From Campanula takesimana (lineage: Eukaryota; Streptophyta; Magnoliopsida; Asterales; Campanulaceae), in assembly GCA_026119855.1 (NCBI GenBank), contig JAOWBW010000283.1, forward strand, positions 558,001 through 622,000: a stretch of DNA of 64,000 bases, written 5' to 3'. A model generated the notes under the pieces. The model had not been told where the DNA came from. It worked only from the letters and a program-made list of their open reading frames with translations, and made no database searches. The position numbers and the translations under genes were made by a program. How positions within the stretch are numbered: position 1 is the stretch's first letter; every line of letters begins with the position of its first letter. Of this stretch, positions 33,305-42,950 are shown one piece after another.

Positions 33305-33319
33305 GTTGCCGAGGGGCTC
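33305..33319 (+). other. E5 polypurine tract
   Basis: GTTGCCGAGGGGCTC directly before the 3' LTR. Its core is shared with E3. Confidence 0.75.
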
Positions 33320-34843
33320 TGTAAGTACCCCAATCTGAAATCAACCTACTTTAGAGGAATTCTTGGTACCATTTCGGGATAAACCAATGGGCCAGGACCT
33401 CACTAGAATAAACCTGATATTCCAGGACTGAACTGGAATTAAACTTGCAAAAATCCAGAAGCTCGCCAAGTCGTGTCGTACGGATGGTTTGGGCACATGA
33501 GGTCCCTAGCCGTACGGCTATGTTGGGCACCCTCAGCCTCTATAAATTGAACCCCATGCTGATCATTTCAGGGGGGGAGAAAACGTTATGAGAGTTGTTA
33601 CTCTGCCAGTTTGAGAGCAGAAAGTGAGTTATACACATATTTAAGTGATTAGAGAGGAAGAGAGGCATAACCATCATAGGTGAAGCCTCCTTCTCCCCAT
33701 CTTCTTCTTCATCTCAAACTCTCTTTTATCTTTGTTAATAATACTTGTTCATCTTGTATTATTTATTCTTGTTCTTGCAAAGTCTTGTCCATTTCAAGCA
33801 CTTTATATTTCTTGCAAGTCTTGTCCATTTCAAGAACGATATCTATGTATTATACAAGTCTTGGCCTTCCAAGCTATATATATTATGATTATATATGTAT
33901 GTGATCCAAATCATGAGGTGATTCAACGTGCCCTTCACACCAAGTGTATGATTTATGGGATAAAACCTAGGATGATCATGATTTGTTACATTTCATGTTG
34001 ATGTTGTTCTTGTTTGGCCATAAGAGTCATGATTGGGGGATAAAATTTCAATCTTTATCATCCCAACCATGACCTAGCCATAAATCACCAAGTATGGGAC
34101 ATAAAGATTTGATCTTTGTGTTATATTTGTGTCCCTAAAGGTTTAAACTTGCAAAATAAGTCCATTTTGGTGGTAAAGTTTCAATCTTTATCCACCAAAA
34201 TGGTCATTTTGGCCTAAATGTGTTCATCAACTTTTCATAAATTTCTCCAATGATTGCCTTTGATCACACCCAAATCTTTGTTTTTGGGGTTCCTTTGGTG
34301 ATCAAAGTGCATAGGAATGAACCTTCCAAAGTCTTGTTATTAATCATAAATTGGAAATCAACATTCCAGTCCAGTTTCAGCAAAGATACTCTATTTTGAC
34401 TGAAACTGGACTGTTTTTCTGATAAACTGTAAAAATGCTCTGGAGAGCCCTCCCCATCCATACGGCTACTTTGGCCGGAGAGGACATTTTCCAGTTTCTT
34501 CCTTTTTGACCAGAAAGTTTGGAAAATAAACCTTTTCTGTTAAAAAATTAACTGGTTTTGTCAAAACAGTCAGTTTCTCCCATTTTGAAAACACACACAC
34601 ACAAGCACTTTCGTTAAATAACATTAGGGAGACTCGGCTTTGTCCGAGGTGGCTTGGGTGACGTGAAACTCTTCCCAAGACTTAACCTGACCTCCGAACT
34701 AATAGAATCTCTAACCTTTTCTTTTGTTGGGTTAAATAATTAACAAAAGTGGTGACTCCGTTATGTTTTGTGAGATAACCGTGTTTGGCGTTTCGCCCAC
34801 AAAACTCGTCGCGTTCTCCTCGCGCGGGGGCGGGATCCTTACA
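33320..34843 (+). repeat. E5 3' LTR
   Basis: 1524 bp, TGTAAG...CTTACA, nearly identical to the 5' LTR apart from scattered substitutions and small indels. The (AC)n run is shorter here. Followed by the target duplication CCGCC (34844-34848). Confidence 0.92.
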
Positions 34844-34848
34844 CCGCC

Positions 34849-34937
34849 CATTCGGGTTTTTAATCTAGCGGGCTTCTTTTTTGCACGTGCTCTAATTTTT
34901 GCCTAGTCCGCCCTTGCGGGTTTCCAACCTAGCGAGC
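34849..34937 (-). ncRNA. E3 GNRA-type hairpins at the pol stop (one intact, one split by E5)
   Basis: The intact copy (34901-34937) overlaps the last integrase codons: the final residues GWKPARAD and the TAG are encoded by the hairpin itself. Its loop is GCAA. The second copy, 34849-34873 plus 24194-24217, has the changed stem CTAGA/TCTAG, which still pairs. Confidence 0.5.
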
Positions 34938-35268
34938 ATTTTTTTTTAATGGTCTTTATTTGTTTAGCGTAGAACTTCTTGGGCTTGTCGAGGTTGACCT
35001 CCTTTGGCAATTGATCACCATCCAAGTCTACGAGTCGGACTGCACCACCGCTTAGTATCTTCTTGACCACGTAAGGACCAATCCATCGAGGTGCCCATTT
35101 CCCAAGGGGACTCATGGCATTGGGGGGATGCTGTCTTAGGACCAAATCTCCCACTTTGATGTTTCGAGGCTTCACCTTCTTGTTGAAAGCCCTTGCCATT
35201 CTTTGTTAATAGGCCCTTGTGCGTTCAAATGCTCTTAACCTCTTTTCGTCGAGTAGGGCTAGTTGCTC
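34903..35268 (-). pseudogene. E3 integrase carboxy-terminal part
   Basis: Continues the integrase from 41763 after removing E4. It reads EQLALLDEKRLRAF, an in-frame TAA at 35204-35206, then ARAFNKKVKPRNIKVGDLVL and IGPYVVKKILSGGAVRLVDL, a typical gypsy integrase C-terminal (GPY/F-like) region, ending near 34903. The pol product would have ended here. It is 7-27 kb away from the other parts because of the insertions. Confidence 0.85.
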
Positions 35269-35273
35269 GTACC

Positions 35274-36379
35274 TGTAGACACCCCGCCTTGGACCTCTCA
35301 CCCCGATTGCATACATAGTATTTTTATTTAACATGTTTTTGTTAATTTCTGTTACTTCTGTTAAGTTCCTAACTGATTCCGTTAGTTTTAGACTGAACTG
35401 CATAACAGAATTAACTTTCTAGTCCATTCTGTCAAAATTACCTTTTCAAAGCCGCGCGCCTCCGCCTTTTGAGGTCAGAAGCGCACGCCTTCCGATGCTA
35501 CATCCGGAAGCGCGCGCCTCTGGGGCGTCAGTTACAGATTTTCTCCCAAGAATCCCTCTCTTGCTTATTTTGCATGGATTTCACCCGGGAAATATTTCTT
35601 TGTGACCGCGAATTGGCACCAAAAACATCCCCTTTCAACTATAAAAACCCCTCCAATCCACCATTGGAGGGGATCTCTTCTCTACTTCTTTTTGGACCCC
35701 AATTTTTGAGACTTGAATAAAAACTCTACACAAATCATCTCAACAATCCTTCTCTACAAAACACTACACAAAGTGTTTGCACAACATTTTCTCTACAACA
35801 ATACCATTTCCAAGTCCAAGTTTGAAGTCCTCTTTTCTAAGGTACAACATCTCTTTTCTTCTCTTATTTTATTTGTCTAGTCTTACTAGTATGCAATCTC
35901 CATAAAAAGGGATACAACCAAAAGGCCACTTCACTATTGAAGTTGGCCAAGGTTACATCCCAACATTCCAAACTTCATTTAATTTATATTTCATTTCTTA
36001 ATGTAATCATTTAGCACTAGTCCAACATGTAACTATTTAGCATTAAATTAATAAAATCATTCTTTTCCCCTTTTTCTTTGCATTATAATTGTTAGCATTG
36101 TTAATAAATTGAAGGACATGTAAATATTAGAACACCAATAGTAGCAAGACCCGCGTAAGCGGGGCGGAGTGGGTGTTTAAGTACTTCCCACTCCGTCACC
36201 TAACCCCCGAACCCTTCTCTCCCGAATCTCTGGTTTTGTACATAAATTAGGCTATTTCTAGGTTTTTCTTATGTTCCTTTAAAAACATAGGTGGCGACTC
36301 TAAACACATCTAAAACAAGTTAGACATCCTAGGATAATTCACCGCTCTAGCCAAGCCGTGGTTCCCCGGGGTATCTACA
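35274..36379 (+). repeat. E4 5' LTR
   Basis: 1106 bp, TGTAGACACC...GGTATCTACA. It contains a CpG-rich cluster at 35451-35530 (GCGCGCGCCTCTGGGGCG), then a TATA box 110 bp downstream. Confidence 0.92.
35639..35672 (+). promoter_or_regulatory. TATA box and adjoining perfect inverted repeat in the E4 LTR
   Basis: CTATAAAAA at 35639-35647 is followed at once by CCCCTCCAAT (35648-35657), a 5-base spacer and ATTGGAGGGG (35663-35672), a 10-bp perfect stem. The E3 LTR has an imperfect version at the same place. Confidence 0.6.
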
Positions 36380-36380
36380 G

Positions 36381-36398
36381 TGGCGACTCCGCTGGGGA
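36381..36398 (+). other. E4 primer binding site
   Basis: TGGCGACTCCGCTGGGGA, one base inside the LTR. Same type as E5. Probably tRNA-Arg, by analogy with Ogre. Confidence 0.75.
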
Positions 36399-37613
36399 CG
36401 TATTAGAGGGTTAAACTTGCGTTCTTAACTTTTGATGTTCTTATTACTGTTTTCTGGGCATTCTGGTAAAAAGGGTGGGAAGCGCGTGCCTCTGGCCTTC
36501 TTGGCCTAAAGCGCGCGCGTCCGACCCCAATTACCAGAATCGCCCGCCTCCTTTCTTGTCCTTCAATTCAATATTTCTGTGCTAACAATTACTGCAGGGG
36601 AAAGTTTTCTTAATTAAGGGTCAAGGCAATCCCTTGAACCCACTGATTTGCAGGTTCTCACCCAGAAGCGGACGCCTCTGCCCTTCTTCCTCTCACGCGC
36701 GCGCCTTCCGCATAGGCAACCCAATGCGCGCGCTTCTGGGCGCATTCCCGGAACAGAACAGTGCACAGAAACAGAACAGAATGACAGTGTGTGGGCACCG
36801 GGCCTGCATACAATTTCTTTTACTTTCTGTTATTTTTATCGGTCACACGGGTGATTCGAAAGTTGTAAATTACGTGCTTATTTGTTTTTGTTTTTTTTAT
36901 TTCCTTTGAAAAAAAAAAAATGTTTTGTCACATGTTAGACCTCACACTACATGCACATATTCCTATCAACTGCTCACTATCGAGTAGCACAAGTCCAACC
37001 CCAAACCCGTCGAGGCCCGTCCTAGAAAGTTTCAAGCTCCACCCGACCTTGGCTCTTTCGAAGCGGTAAACCTCAGCCCGTGGCGTAGTTCATGACTACA
37101 TGCCGGGGGTGACCTTTAAGCCTCATATTCAAGCCGAGCACAAACCACACAATTCTAGTTTAGGGTCTAACACTCCGTGACCAAGTCGGTTTTTCATGTG
37201 CCGAGATTTCCCTAAACTAATGTCTTCAAATCATACATGCCAACTTGTTGCAATGGACGAAATAAAACTCCGTCCCCAAAAGTGGTTATTTTGGGCGAAA
37301 ATAAAAATCCGTCCCCGCATGTATGCTTTACTACATTAATTTAGTTTAATCCCGATACATGTAGGATTCACAAGCGCGATGGAATCCGATGAGTATATGG
37401 GACCGCGAGATGGTCTATATACTAGTGTGACGATTCCATTATTTTCTTAGAAACCCAAAAAAAAGGACTCCGTCCTTCCGACTTTGTAAATAAAAAAAAG
37501 AGTCATTTTTCTTTATGTGGTTGAGTCTTTTCTTGTTTGTGGGTGAAATCATTTTACTCAAAAGGTGTTTGTGGGGCCATCCTAAGATCAACCGTGTTCT
37601 CTCCATAGGTCCA
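36399..37613 (+). other. E4 leader with CpG-rich words
   Basis: Noncoding leader of about 1.2 kb. Between 36479 and 36745 it has at least five words of the LTR type (GCGCGTGCCTCTGG, GCGCGCGCG, GCGCGCGCCTTCCG, GCGCGCGCTTCTGGGCGC). A possible splice acceptor (CTCTCCATAG) lies 6 bases before the gag ATG. Ogre-type elements can carry an intron, so this is worth noting, but it is not demonstrated. Confidence 0.5.
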
Positions 37614-38615
37614 ATGGCTTCAAATGGCAACGACAACGGCATTCCCGTGTCCAACGAAGGGTTATTCCGCATGGTGGAAGCATTGAAAGAGCAAGTTGAT
37701 ACACTAGCTGAGAATGTCCGCCGCAAGGATGATCTATGGCGAGCTCGTTACAAGCATGTGAAAACGGTCCACGAGAAAGAAGTTGCTCAACTCAAGAACC
37801 GATTAAAGGGGCTCACGAATGAAGGAAAGGTCCAAAGCATTGATACCGGTTTGGTCAACACTCTCATGTCCTACATTGACCAAAGGCTTAGTAGGCTAAA
37901 TTTGCACAAGGGCCCGAGCACCGATCTCCATCAAGCTTCCCTCCTCATGAACACAATGGAGGCTCTTCCCGAAAAATTCAAGATGCCCGATATTGGCAAG
38001 TTCAAAGGCACCTCTTGCCCCGACGCTCATGTCGACTCCTACATTTGGGCCATGCTACCAAAGAAAGTGTCTCCTCAAATAATGGCACAATGCTTCCCGC
38101 TTACTCTCGAGGGGGTCGCAAAAGATTGGTATATGGGTCTTCCGATTTCCACCCACCTCAATTGGGATGCCGCTATGCTTGCCTTCAAGTCACAATACCA
38201 AGGCAACTCCATGTTCCGTCCCACCATGAAAGAATTGGAGAGCACCGTGCAAATGGGTGATGAATCATTTGGGGGCTTCTATCGCCGTTGGAACGACAAG
38301 CTAGCCGAGATGGTTGATAGGCCTTCCAAGAAAGAACAAATGGACATCTTCTTGAAGTGTTTGAAAATGGACTACCGTACTCATCTTAGTGGGGCTTTTC
38401 ACTCCGATTTTTCAAGCATGTATGATGCGGGGGTTAGAATTGACTATTTGCTCCGAGAAGTGGCCGAGTCCTCCTATGACACAAGCTTCAACGACAAAGG
38501 GTTCCCAAACAATGACATGGAAGAATGTAGTGACATGGAAGACTACAACGACAATGAGGACTACAATGACATGGGGGATGACGACAACAATCTCCGTTTC
38601 TCTTTCTCTACCTAG
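37614..38615 (+). CDS. gag: E4 Gag protein
   Basis: 333 codons from ATG 37614 (MASNGNDNGI). An in-frame upstream ATG at 37515 would add 33 hydrophobic residues that I consider leader. Residues 15-75 form a likely coiled coil (EALKEQVDTLAENVRRKDDL). Residues 120-260 are a retrotransposon Gag core (FPLTLEGVAKDWYMGLPIST, FKSQYQGNSMFRPTMKEL, GFYRRWNDKLAEMVDRPSKK). The end is strongly acidic (DMEDYNDNEDYNDM). It has no zinc knuckle and no protease. The frame is fully open, unlike the pol genes here. Gag would form the particle; alone it cannot transpose. Keeping gag while losing pol suggests the element was packaged in its own Gag but copied by enzymes from a partner. Confidence 0.88.
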   Translation: MASNGNDNGIPVSNEGLFRMVEALKEQVDTLAENVRRKDDLWRARYKHVKTVHEKEVAQLKNRLKGLTNEGKVQSIDTGLVNTLMSYIDQRLSRLNLHKGPSTDLHQASLLMNTMEALPEKFKMPDIGKFKGTSCPDAHVDSYIWAMLPKKVSPQIMAQCFPLTLEGVAKDWYMGLPISTHLNWDAAMLAFKSQYQGNSMFRPTMKELESTVQMGDESFGGFYRRWNDKLAEMVDRPSKKEQMDIFLKCLKMDYRTHLSGAFHSDFSSMYDAGVRIDYLLREVAESSYDTSFNDKGFPNNDMEECSDMEDYNDNEDYNDMGDDDNNLRFSFST

Positions 38616-39119
38616 TAGTAGGAATAAAAAAAAAAAAAAAAAAAAAAAGAGTCAAAAGTCCACTTTTGTGTGCATTAATGTTTTCTCTCGTCCCATGTTA
38701 AGTGTCGAGTCTTCTTATCAAATAAAAGTCGTTCTTATCCTTATACACTCTTCCAAGTTGTTCAATCTAATTCTTGGTAAAATGATGAAAAGATGTCTAA
38801 ACAAGTTTTAGAACGAATGCCATCGCTTGAACGCCTAGGGGCTAAACATCGACGCCAACATCAACGACGAAGCCAAGACAAACAAGGTGGAGCAACAATC
38901 ATGAAGAAGTCAAGCAAAGTTTTCAAAGGGGGATTAAAAAAAAAAGAGCTCGCTAGGTTGAAACCATCAAATCAACCTAGGCAAAAGTTAGAGCACAAAA
39001 AAAAAAAAAAAAAAAAAAAAAAAACCCCTCAATCAAAGAAGTTCACATCAAGATCATCATCATCATCCACCAACGAAGGACGAAGCAACAATCCATCCCG
39101 AAGAATGGAGAATTCACAA
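38616..39119 (+). ncRNA. E4 A-tract and degenerate hairpin at the former pol end
   Basis: A run of over 20 A at 38626-38648, another run at 38936-38945, then at 38948-38981 the CGCTAGG...CCTAGGC stem with a diverged interior. A third A-run is at 38997-39024. The sequence after the hairpin (GGCAAAAGTTAGAGCAC) matches E3 after its pol stop (34880-34905), so pol was deleted between gag and this point. Confidence 0.5.
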
Positions 39120-39178
39120 GAACTACGGTGACCTGAGCCTCTACACTGGAGGAACGTAGGCAACCTGCGGGTCCGGTC
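39120..39178 (+). ncRNA. Candidate structured RNA module (CTACG/CGTAG) in E4
   Basis: GAACTACGGTGACCTGAG, an inner hairpin with CCTC (39138-39141) and GAGG (39149-39152), then AACGTAGGCAACCTGCGG and GTCCGGTC. The outer stem pairs 39123-39127 with 39155-39159. Confidence 0.5.
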
Positions 39179-39627
39179 TCATGCAAGAAAGAAGAAATGT
39201 TTAGCCCTAGCGCGTTATGGTGATTGGCCTTCATCTCGAACTTGTCAAGACATCTTTGTACGATTCATTTGCCAATGAATTAATCACCAAAAGGATTGAA
39301 CAACTTTCTTAGATTTGGAATCATTTCGCGCTCCTTGTCGAGTCTAGGGACTTCTATTCTTTCTGCATACTCCCAATTTCTTGCAATCAAATTGGGGCTT
39401 TCCTTCTCTTCTCTCTTAATGAATTACTTGCCTTCGCGAGTCATTCAATTCAATAAAAAAATACATGTCAATACTAGGGACACTTCCCTAGTCAAGTCAA
39501 TGTCACTCATCATTAGTGACAAAAGGTCTCCACCGCAAAATCACATGTCTTATCTCCTCAGCTAGAGTCAATGTACACTTCCTCATCAATTGAGTCAAAA
39601 AAAAAATGATGAAGACGCAAAAGAGAT
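39179..39627 (+). other. E4 3' noncoding DNA
   Basis: No gene seen. An A-rich stretch (39597-39606) precedes the next hairpin. Confidence 0.4.
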
Positions 39628-39664
39628 GCCCGCTAGATTGAAAACCCGAAAGGGCGGTCTAGGC
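39628..39664 (+). ncRNA. GNRA-type hairpin module, E4
   Basis: Outer stem CTAGA/TCTAG (a paired change from CTAGG/CCTAG), inner stem CCC/GGG, loop GAAA. Followed by GGCAAAAAACAGGGTGCG. Confidence 0.5.
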
Positions 39665-41220
39665 AAAAAACAGGGTGCGTCATAAAAAAAAAATGAGAGA
39701 GTGAGAGAGAGATGGGAAAGAGAAATGGAGATCCCCGGCCTCTAAAGAAGACAAGTTCTACATTGAATCTCCTCAGCAAGTCAATTCCCCACCGAGTCAA
39801 CTTTGGGATTGCAAAAGGCTCGACAAGATATAGCACCATCAAAGGTTGTCTTGGGTTATTGGCATCATTCTCCAGCAGTGTGCATTTTTGGGTTCATGAA
39901 AAGAAGGCCCGTGGTAACCAAGATCCATCCGAGAACAAGCCCATCATAAAAGGGCACGAGGTTACACAAATAATCCCTAGCTAGTCAATTGGCTTGGGCA
40001 GCAAATAGCAACAACATGTGTCTCAGTTTTCAAGGCTTCTTCAAGTATGTGCTTCTAAAGTACGCCGAAAGGCTCCCGAGAAATGGGGTAGCTCTTGCCG
40101 TATCCTCTCATGTTTATTCCCTCACACGAGGACGAGTCACTCTTGCTTTGCTCAATATATGGTGACGCCCTAGGGGCTATGTGACTCAAGAACAAGGACT
40201 TCTTTTGCTTCACTTGACAATCAATACGCCCTAGAGGCTATGCTCGAAAAAAGATGTGTGAGACTATCCTCAAAGTCTCCCAAAAGGGATGTCAAAAAGC
40301 CCTCTTGTCGCGTGTATCCATGCTCGTTCCCCCAATCAAGGATGGACCTTTCTCGCAATCAATGATGGCACTCTAGGGGCTACGGTCAAGTCTTAAAGGC
40401 TCCCTCGGCAAAGAGCAATTAACTCCCCAGCAGTATCCCCAGCCAAGTCATGTGCAACATTGGAAGCTTCCTCAATTCGGCACCGAAGGTCTCAACGGGC
40501 TTCGCAATCTACAATCTTTTGGGCTACGGCATTACAGTAATTCAAGCAAAGGGCAATATTGGGGCTTCGCAACCAACAGTCTTTTGGGAAACAATGCTCA
40601 AGCAATGCAATGAGGAGTAGTCTTATGGCTCCATGAAAGAGATCAAGCTTCAAAGTCTCTCAACACTTCAAGTCAAAGGCCTCTTGGTTTTAAATGAAGA
40701 CTCCGATGTTATGAATGAAGTTGATGATTTTTGTTAGAACTTTCAACGAGATCATGAAGAAAGTCTTAGAGAAAAGGAAAAAGATTCAATATGCTAAACT
40801 CTAATCAAAACAGGGTTATAGCGGGAAATGCCACGGCCAATCCCAATGTTTCTGCAATTCAGCACCCCCTTCTCCAAGATCAAAAGCACAAGGTGCAGCT
40901 CAGATAAAGTTGGGCCACAGTACTAGTTGCATCCGAAGATCCGTCATTAGTTCAACTCAAGAAGAGTCAAGCAAGCATACTCATTTGAGACTTTATCACG
41001 CCAAGACCTTATCCTCCGCGACCTCGACGACACCGCAAGATATTACTGCATCCTTTGACATAAGCCCTCAGCCATTTGGGTATCGACCACAATGAGGCCA
41101 TTCATCTCCCCAGTAAGAGCAAGAAGGAGATCTCTATCAAGAATTCTACCAAACGCTACACCCGCTCTCAATGCCGAGCCAATCACGAGGTAATTTGGGG
41201 CTTTACAATGAAAGGTCTTC
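39665..41220 (+). other. E4 3' noncoding DNA
   Basis: About 1.55 kb with only short chance ORFs, and several loosely repeated words (for example GGCTTCGCAA, CCCTAGGGGCTA). The PPT and the first half of the 3' LTR should have been here but are absent. Confidence 0.45.
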
Positions 41221-41757
41221 ACAACATCTCTTTTCTTCTCTTATTTTATTTGTCTAGTCTTACTAGTATGCAATCTCCATAAAAAGGGATACAACCAAAA
41301 GGCCACTTCACTATTGAAGTTTGGCCAAGGTTACATCCCAACATTCCAAACTTCATTTAATTTATATTTCATTTCTTAATGTAATCATTTAGCACTAGTC
41401 CAACATGTAACTATTTAGCATTAAATTAATAAAATCATTCTTTTCCCCTTTTTCTTTGCATTATAATTGTTAGCATTGTTAATAAATTGAAGGACATGTA
41501 AATATTAGAACACCAATAGTAGCAAGACCCGCGTAAGCGGGGCGGAGTAGGTGTTTAAGTACTTCCCACTCTGTCACCTAACCCCCGAACCCTTCTCTCC
41601 CGAATCTCTGGTTTTGTACATAAATTAGGCTATTTCTAGGTTTTTCTTATGTTCCTTTAAAAACATAGGTGGCGACTCTAAACACATCTAAAACAAGTTA
41701 GACATCCTAGGATAATTCACCGCTCTAGCCAAGCCGTGGTTCCCCGGGGTATCTACA
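41221..41757 (+). repeat. E4 3' LTR, truncated
   Basis: 537 bp, matching 35844-36379 of the 5' LTR with one inserted base and few substitutions. The first 570 bp of the LTR (U3, CpG cluster, TATA) are missing. The outer end GGTATCTACA and target duplication are intact. Confidence 0.9.
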
Positions 41758-41762
41758 GTACC

Positions 41763-42027
41763 GACTTTGCATCCAATCAACCTCGTTGACTTGGTTTTCG
41801 AGTAGGATCCGTAGAGAAGGAACCTCGAGTTTGACTGGGAGTACGACTTCAGAACAATAAACCAATGAGTATGGAGTTTCTCCCGTTGCTGACCGTATTG
41901 ATGTGCGGTAGCCCCACAATGCTAGTGGTAATTTCTCGGGCCAATCCCTTCCTGTTGAAGCCATTTTTCGTATGATGACCTCGATTGTCTTATTTGCTGC
42001 TTCGACCGCCCCATTGGCTTGGGGACG
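41763..42027 (-). pseudogene. E3 integrase, middle fragment
   Basis: Between E4 and E2. It reads RPQANGAVEAANKTIEVIIR, GRDWPEKLPLALWGYRTSIR and SATGETPYSLVYCSE. The Glu of NGAVEAANK is the third catalytic residue of the DDE triad; the two Asp are on the fragment 20 kb to the right. Confidence 0.88.
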
Positions 42028-42032
42028 GTACG

Positions 42033-42950
42033 TGTCGCGCCCCAGACCCGTGGTCCTACTTGGCCCCACGCTCGGGACACGAGTGGAAGACGTCATAAAA
42101 TACTTTTGAAATTTTTTCGAAATATATACCTCATAAAGTTTAACAAAATCGCACTTGAAGTTCACAGACTTCCACTAACTTTCAAACAAACTTTTCAAAC
42201 AACTTTCACAAACGAAAGTATTTAGCCCGAAGGCTTACAAACTTTTATACAAATGTACAAACACCGACATTATCCAAAATATAGGTGTTACAAGATGATA
42301 CAGTCAAGGAAACTCTACCCAAAAGGTTATACATCTAAGTAATGTAACCTTGACAAAACTCATAACCCAAACTCTTACCACCACGACGTCCTCCCGTGAA
42401 ATTATCCTATTCCCTGGACTCGCCTTTATCTAAAACAGTAAACAAATAAGGGGTGAGAATGAATCTCAGTAAGCTACTAAAATGCGGCAACTACGTTACA
42501 TGCTGATATGATAATCATAAAAAAACAATATCAACAAATAATCATATAGCATATAACACATAACATGAGAGGCTCCCTATCGCCAACCGTCCAATACCGG
42601 TTGGAAATAACGACCAACTCATCATACAACACATAGTGTAGGAGTAAACACTCCTACGGGAATACCAAGCCAAGGTTTACCGAAATAACATAACCATCTG
42701 AGAATACCATTTGAGAAAACCATCTGAGCAGCATAAATAGCTGAAGCTGGGATCCCGAAAACCAAACCATAACCAATAGAACCAAAGTAACCAGAGAGGG
42801 AAATATGACACAAAGTCATAACCCAAATGCTCACCAAAGGGAGCGATTCATCCCATCCAAGGCCAATCTGGATTGGGGAAACTGAGAAGGCACAGTGGAC
42901 ACCTTATAGTGAACTTGGCTTGTGTGCCACTATAATTCTCCCACCGCCTG
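42033..42950 (-). repeat. E2 3' LTR, left part
   Basis: Left part of the LTR, interrupted by E1 at GCCTG (42946-42950). The uninterrupted site is seen in the other LTR at about 60531-60535. Confidence 0.92.

Larger units (their letters stand above)
24218..34843 (+). mobile_element. E5: non-coding, large LTR-retrotransposon derivative (Ogre/Tat-related)
   Basis: 10,626 bp with LTRs of 1530 and 1524 bp, a PBS, a PPT and a perfect target duplication CCGCC (24213-24217, 34844-34848). No Gag or Pol similarity anywhere inside. PPT and 3' structured modules are shared with E3, so it most likely depends on an Ogre/Tat-type partner. The interior holds five tandem arrays. The first LTR starts TATAAG instead of TGTAAG, a terminal G-to-A change. 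Confidence 0.92.
35274..41757 (+). mobile_element. E4: Gag-only non-autonomous Ogre/Tat-like element
   Basis: 6484 bp inserted in the E3 integrase gene with perfect target duplication GTACC (35269-35273, 41758-41762). It has a full 5' LTR, PBS, one Gag ORF and long noncoding DNA with the E3-type modules, but no protease, RT, RNase H or integrase. LTR ends match those of E3, so E3-type elements are likely donors of the missing enzymes. The 3' LTR has lost its first 570 bp. Confidence 0.9.

Noticed and set aside
37515..37613. Upstream ATG (37515) as the E4 Gag start
   Set aside because: It adds a hydrophobic stretch not expected in Gag. ATG 37614 starts a sequence typical of the family.
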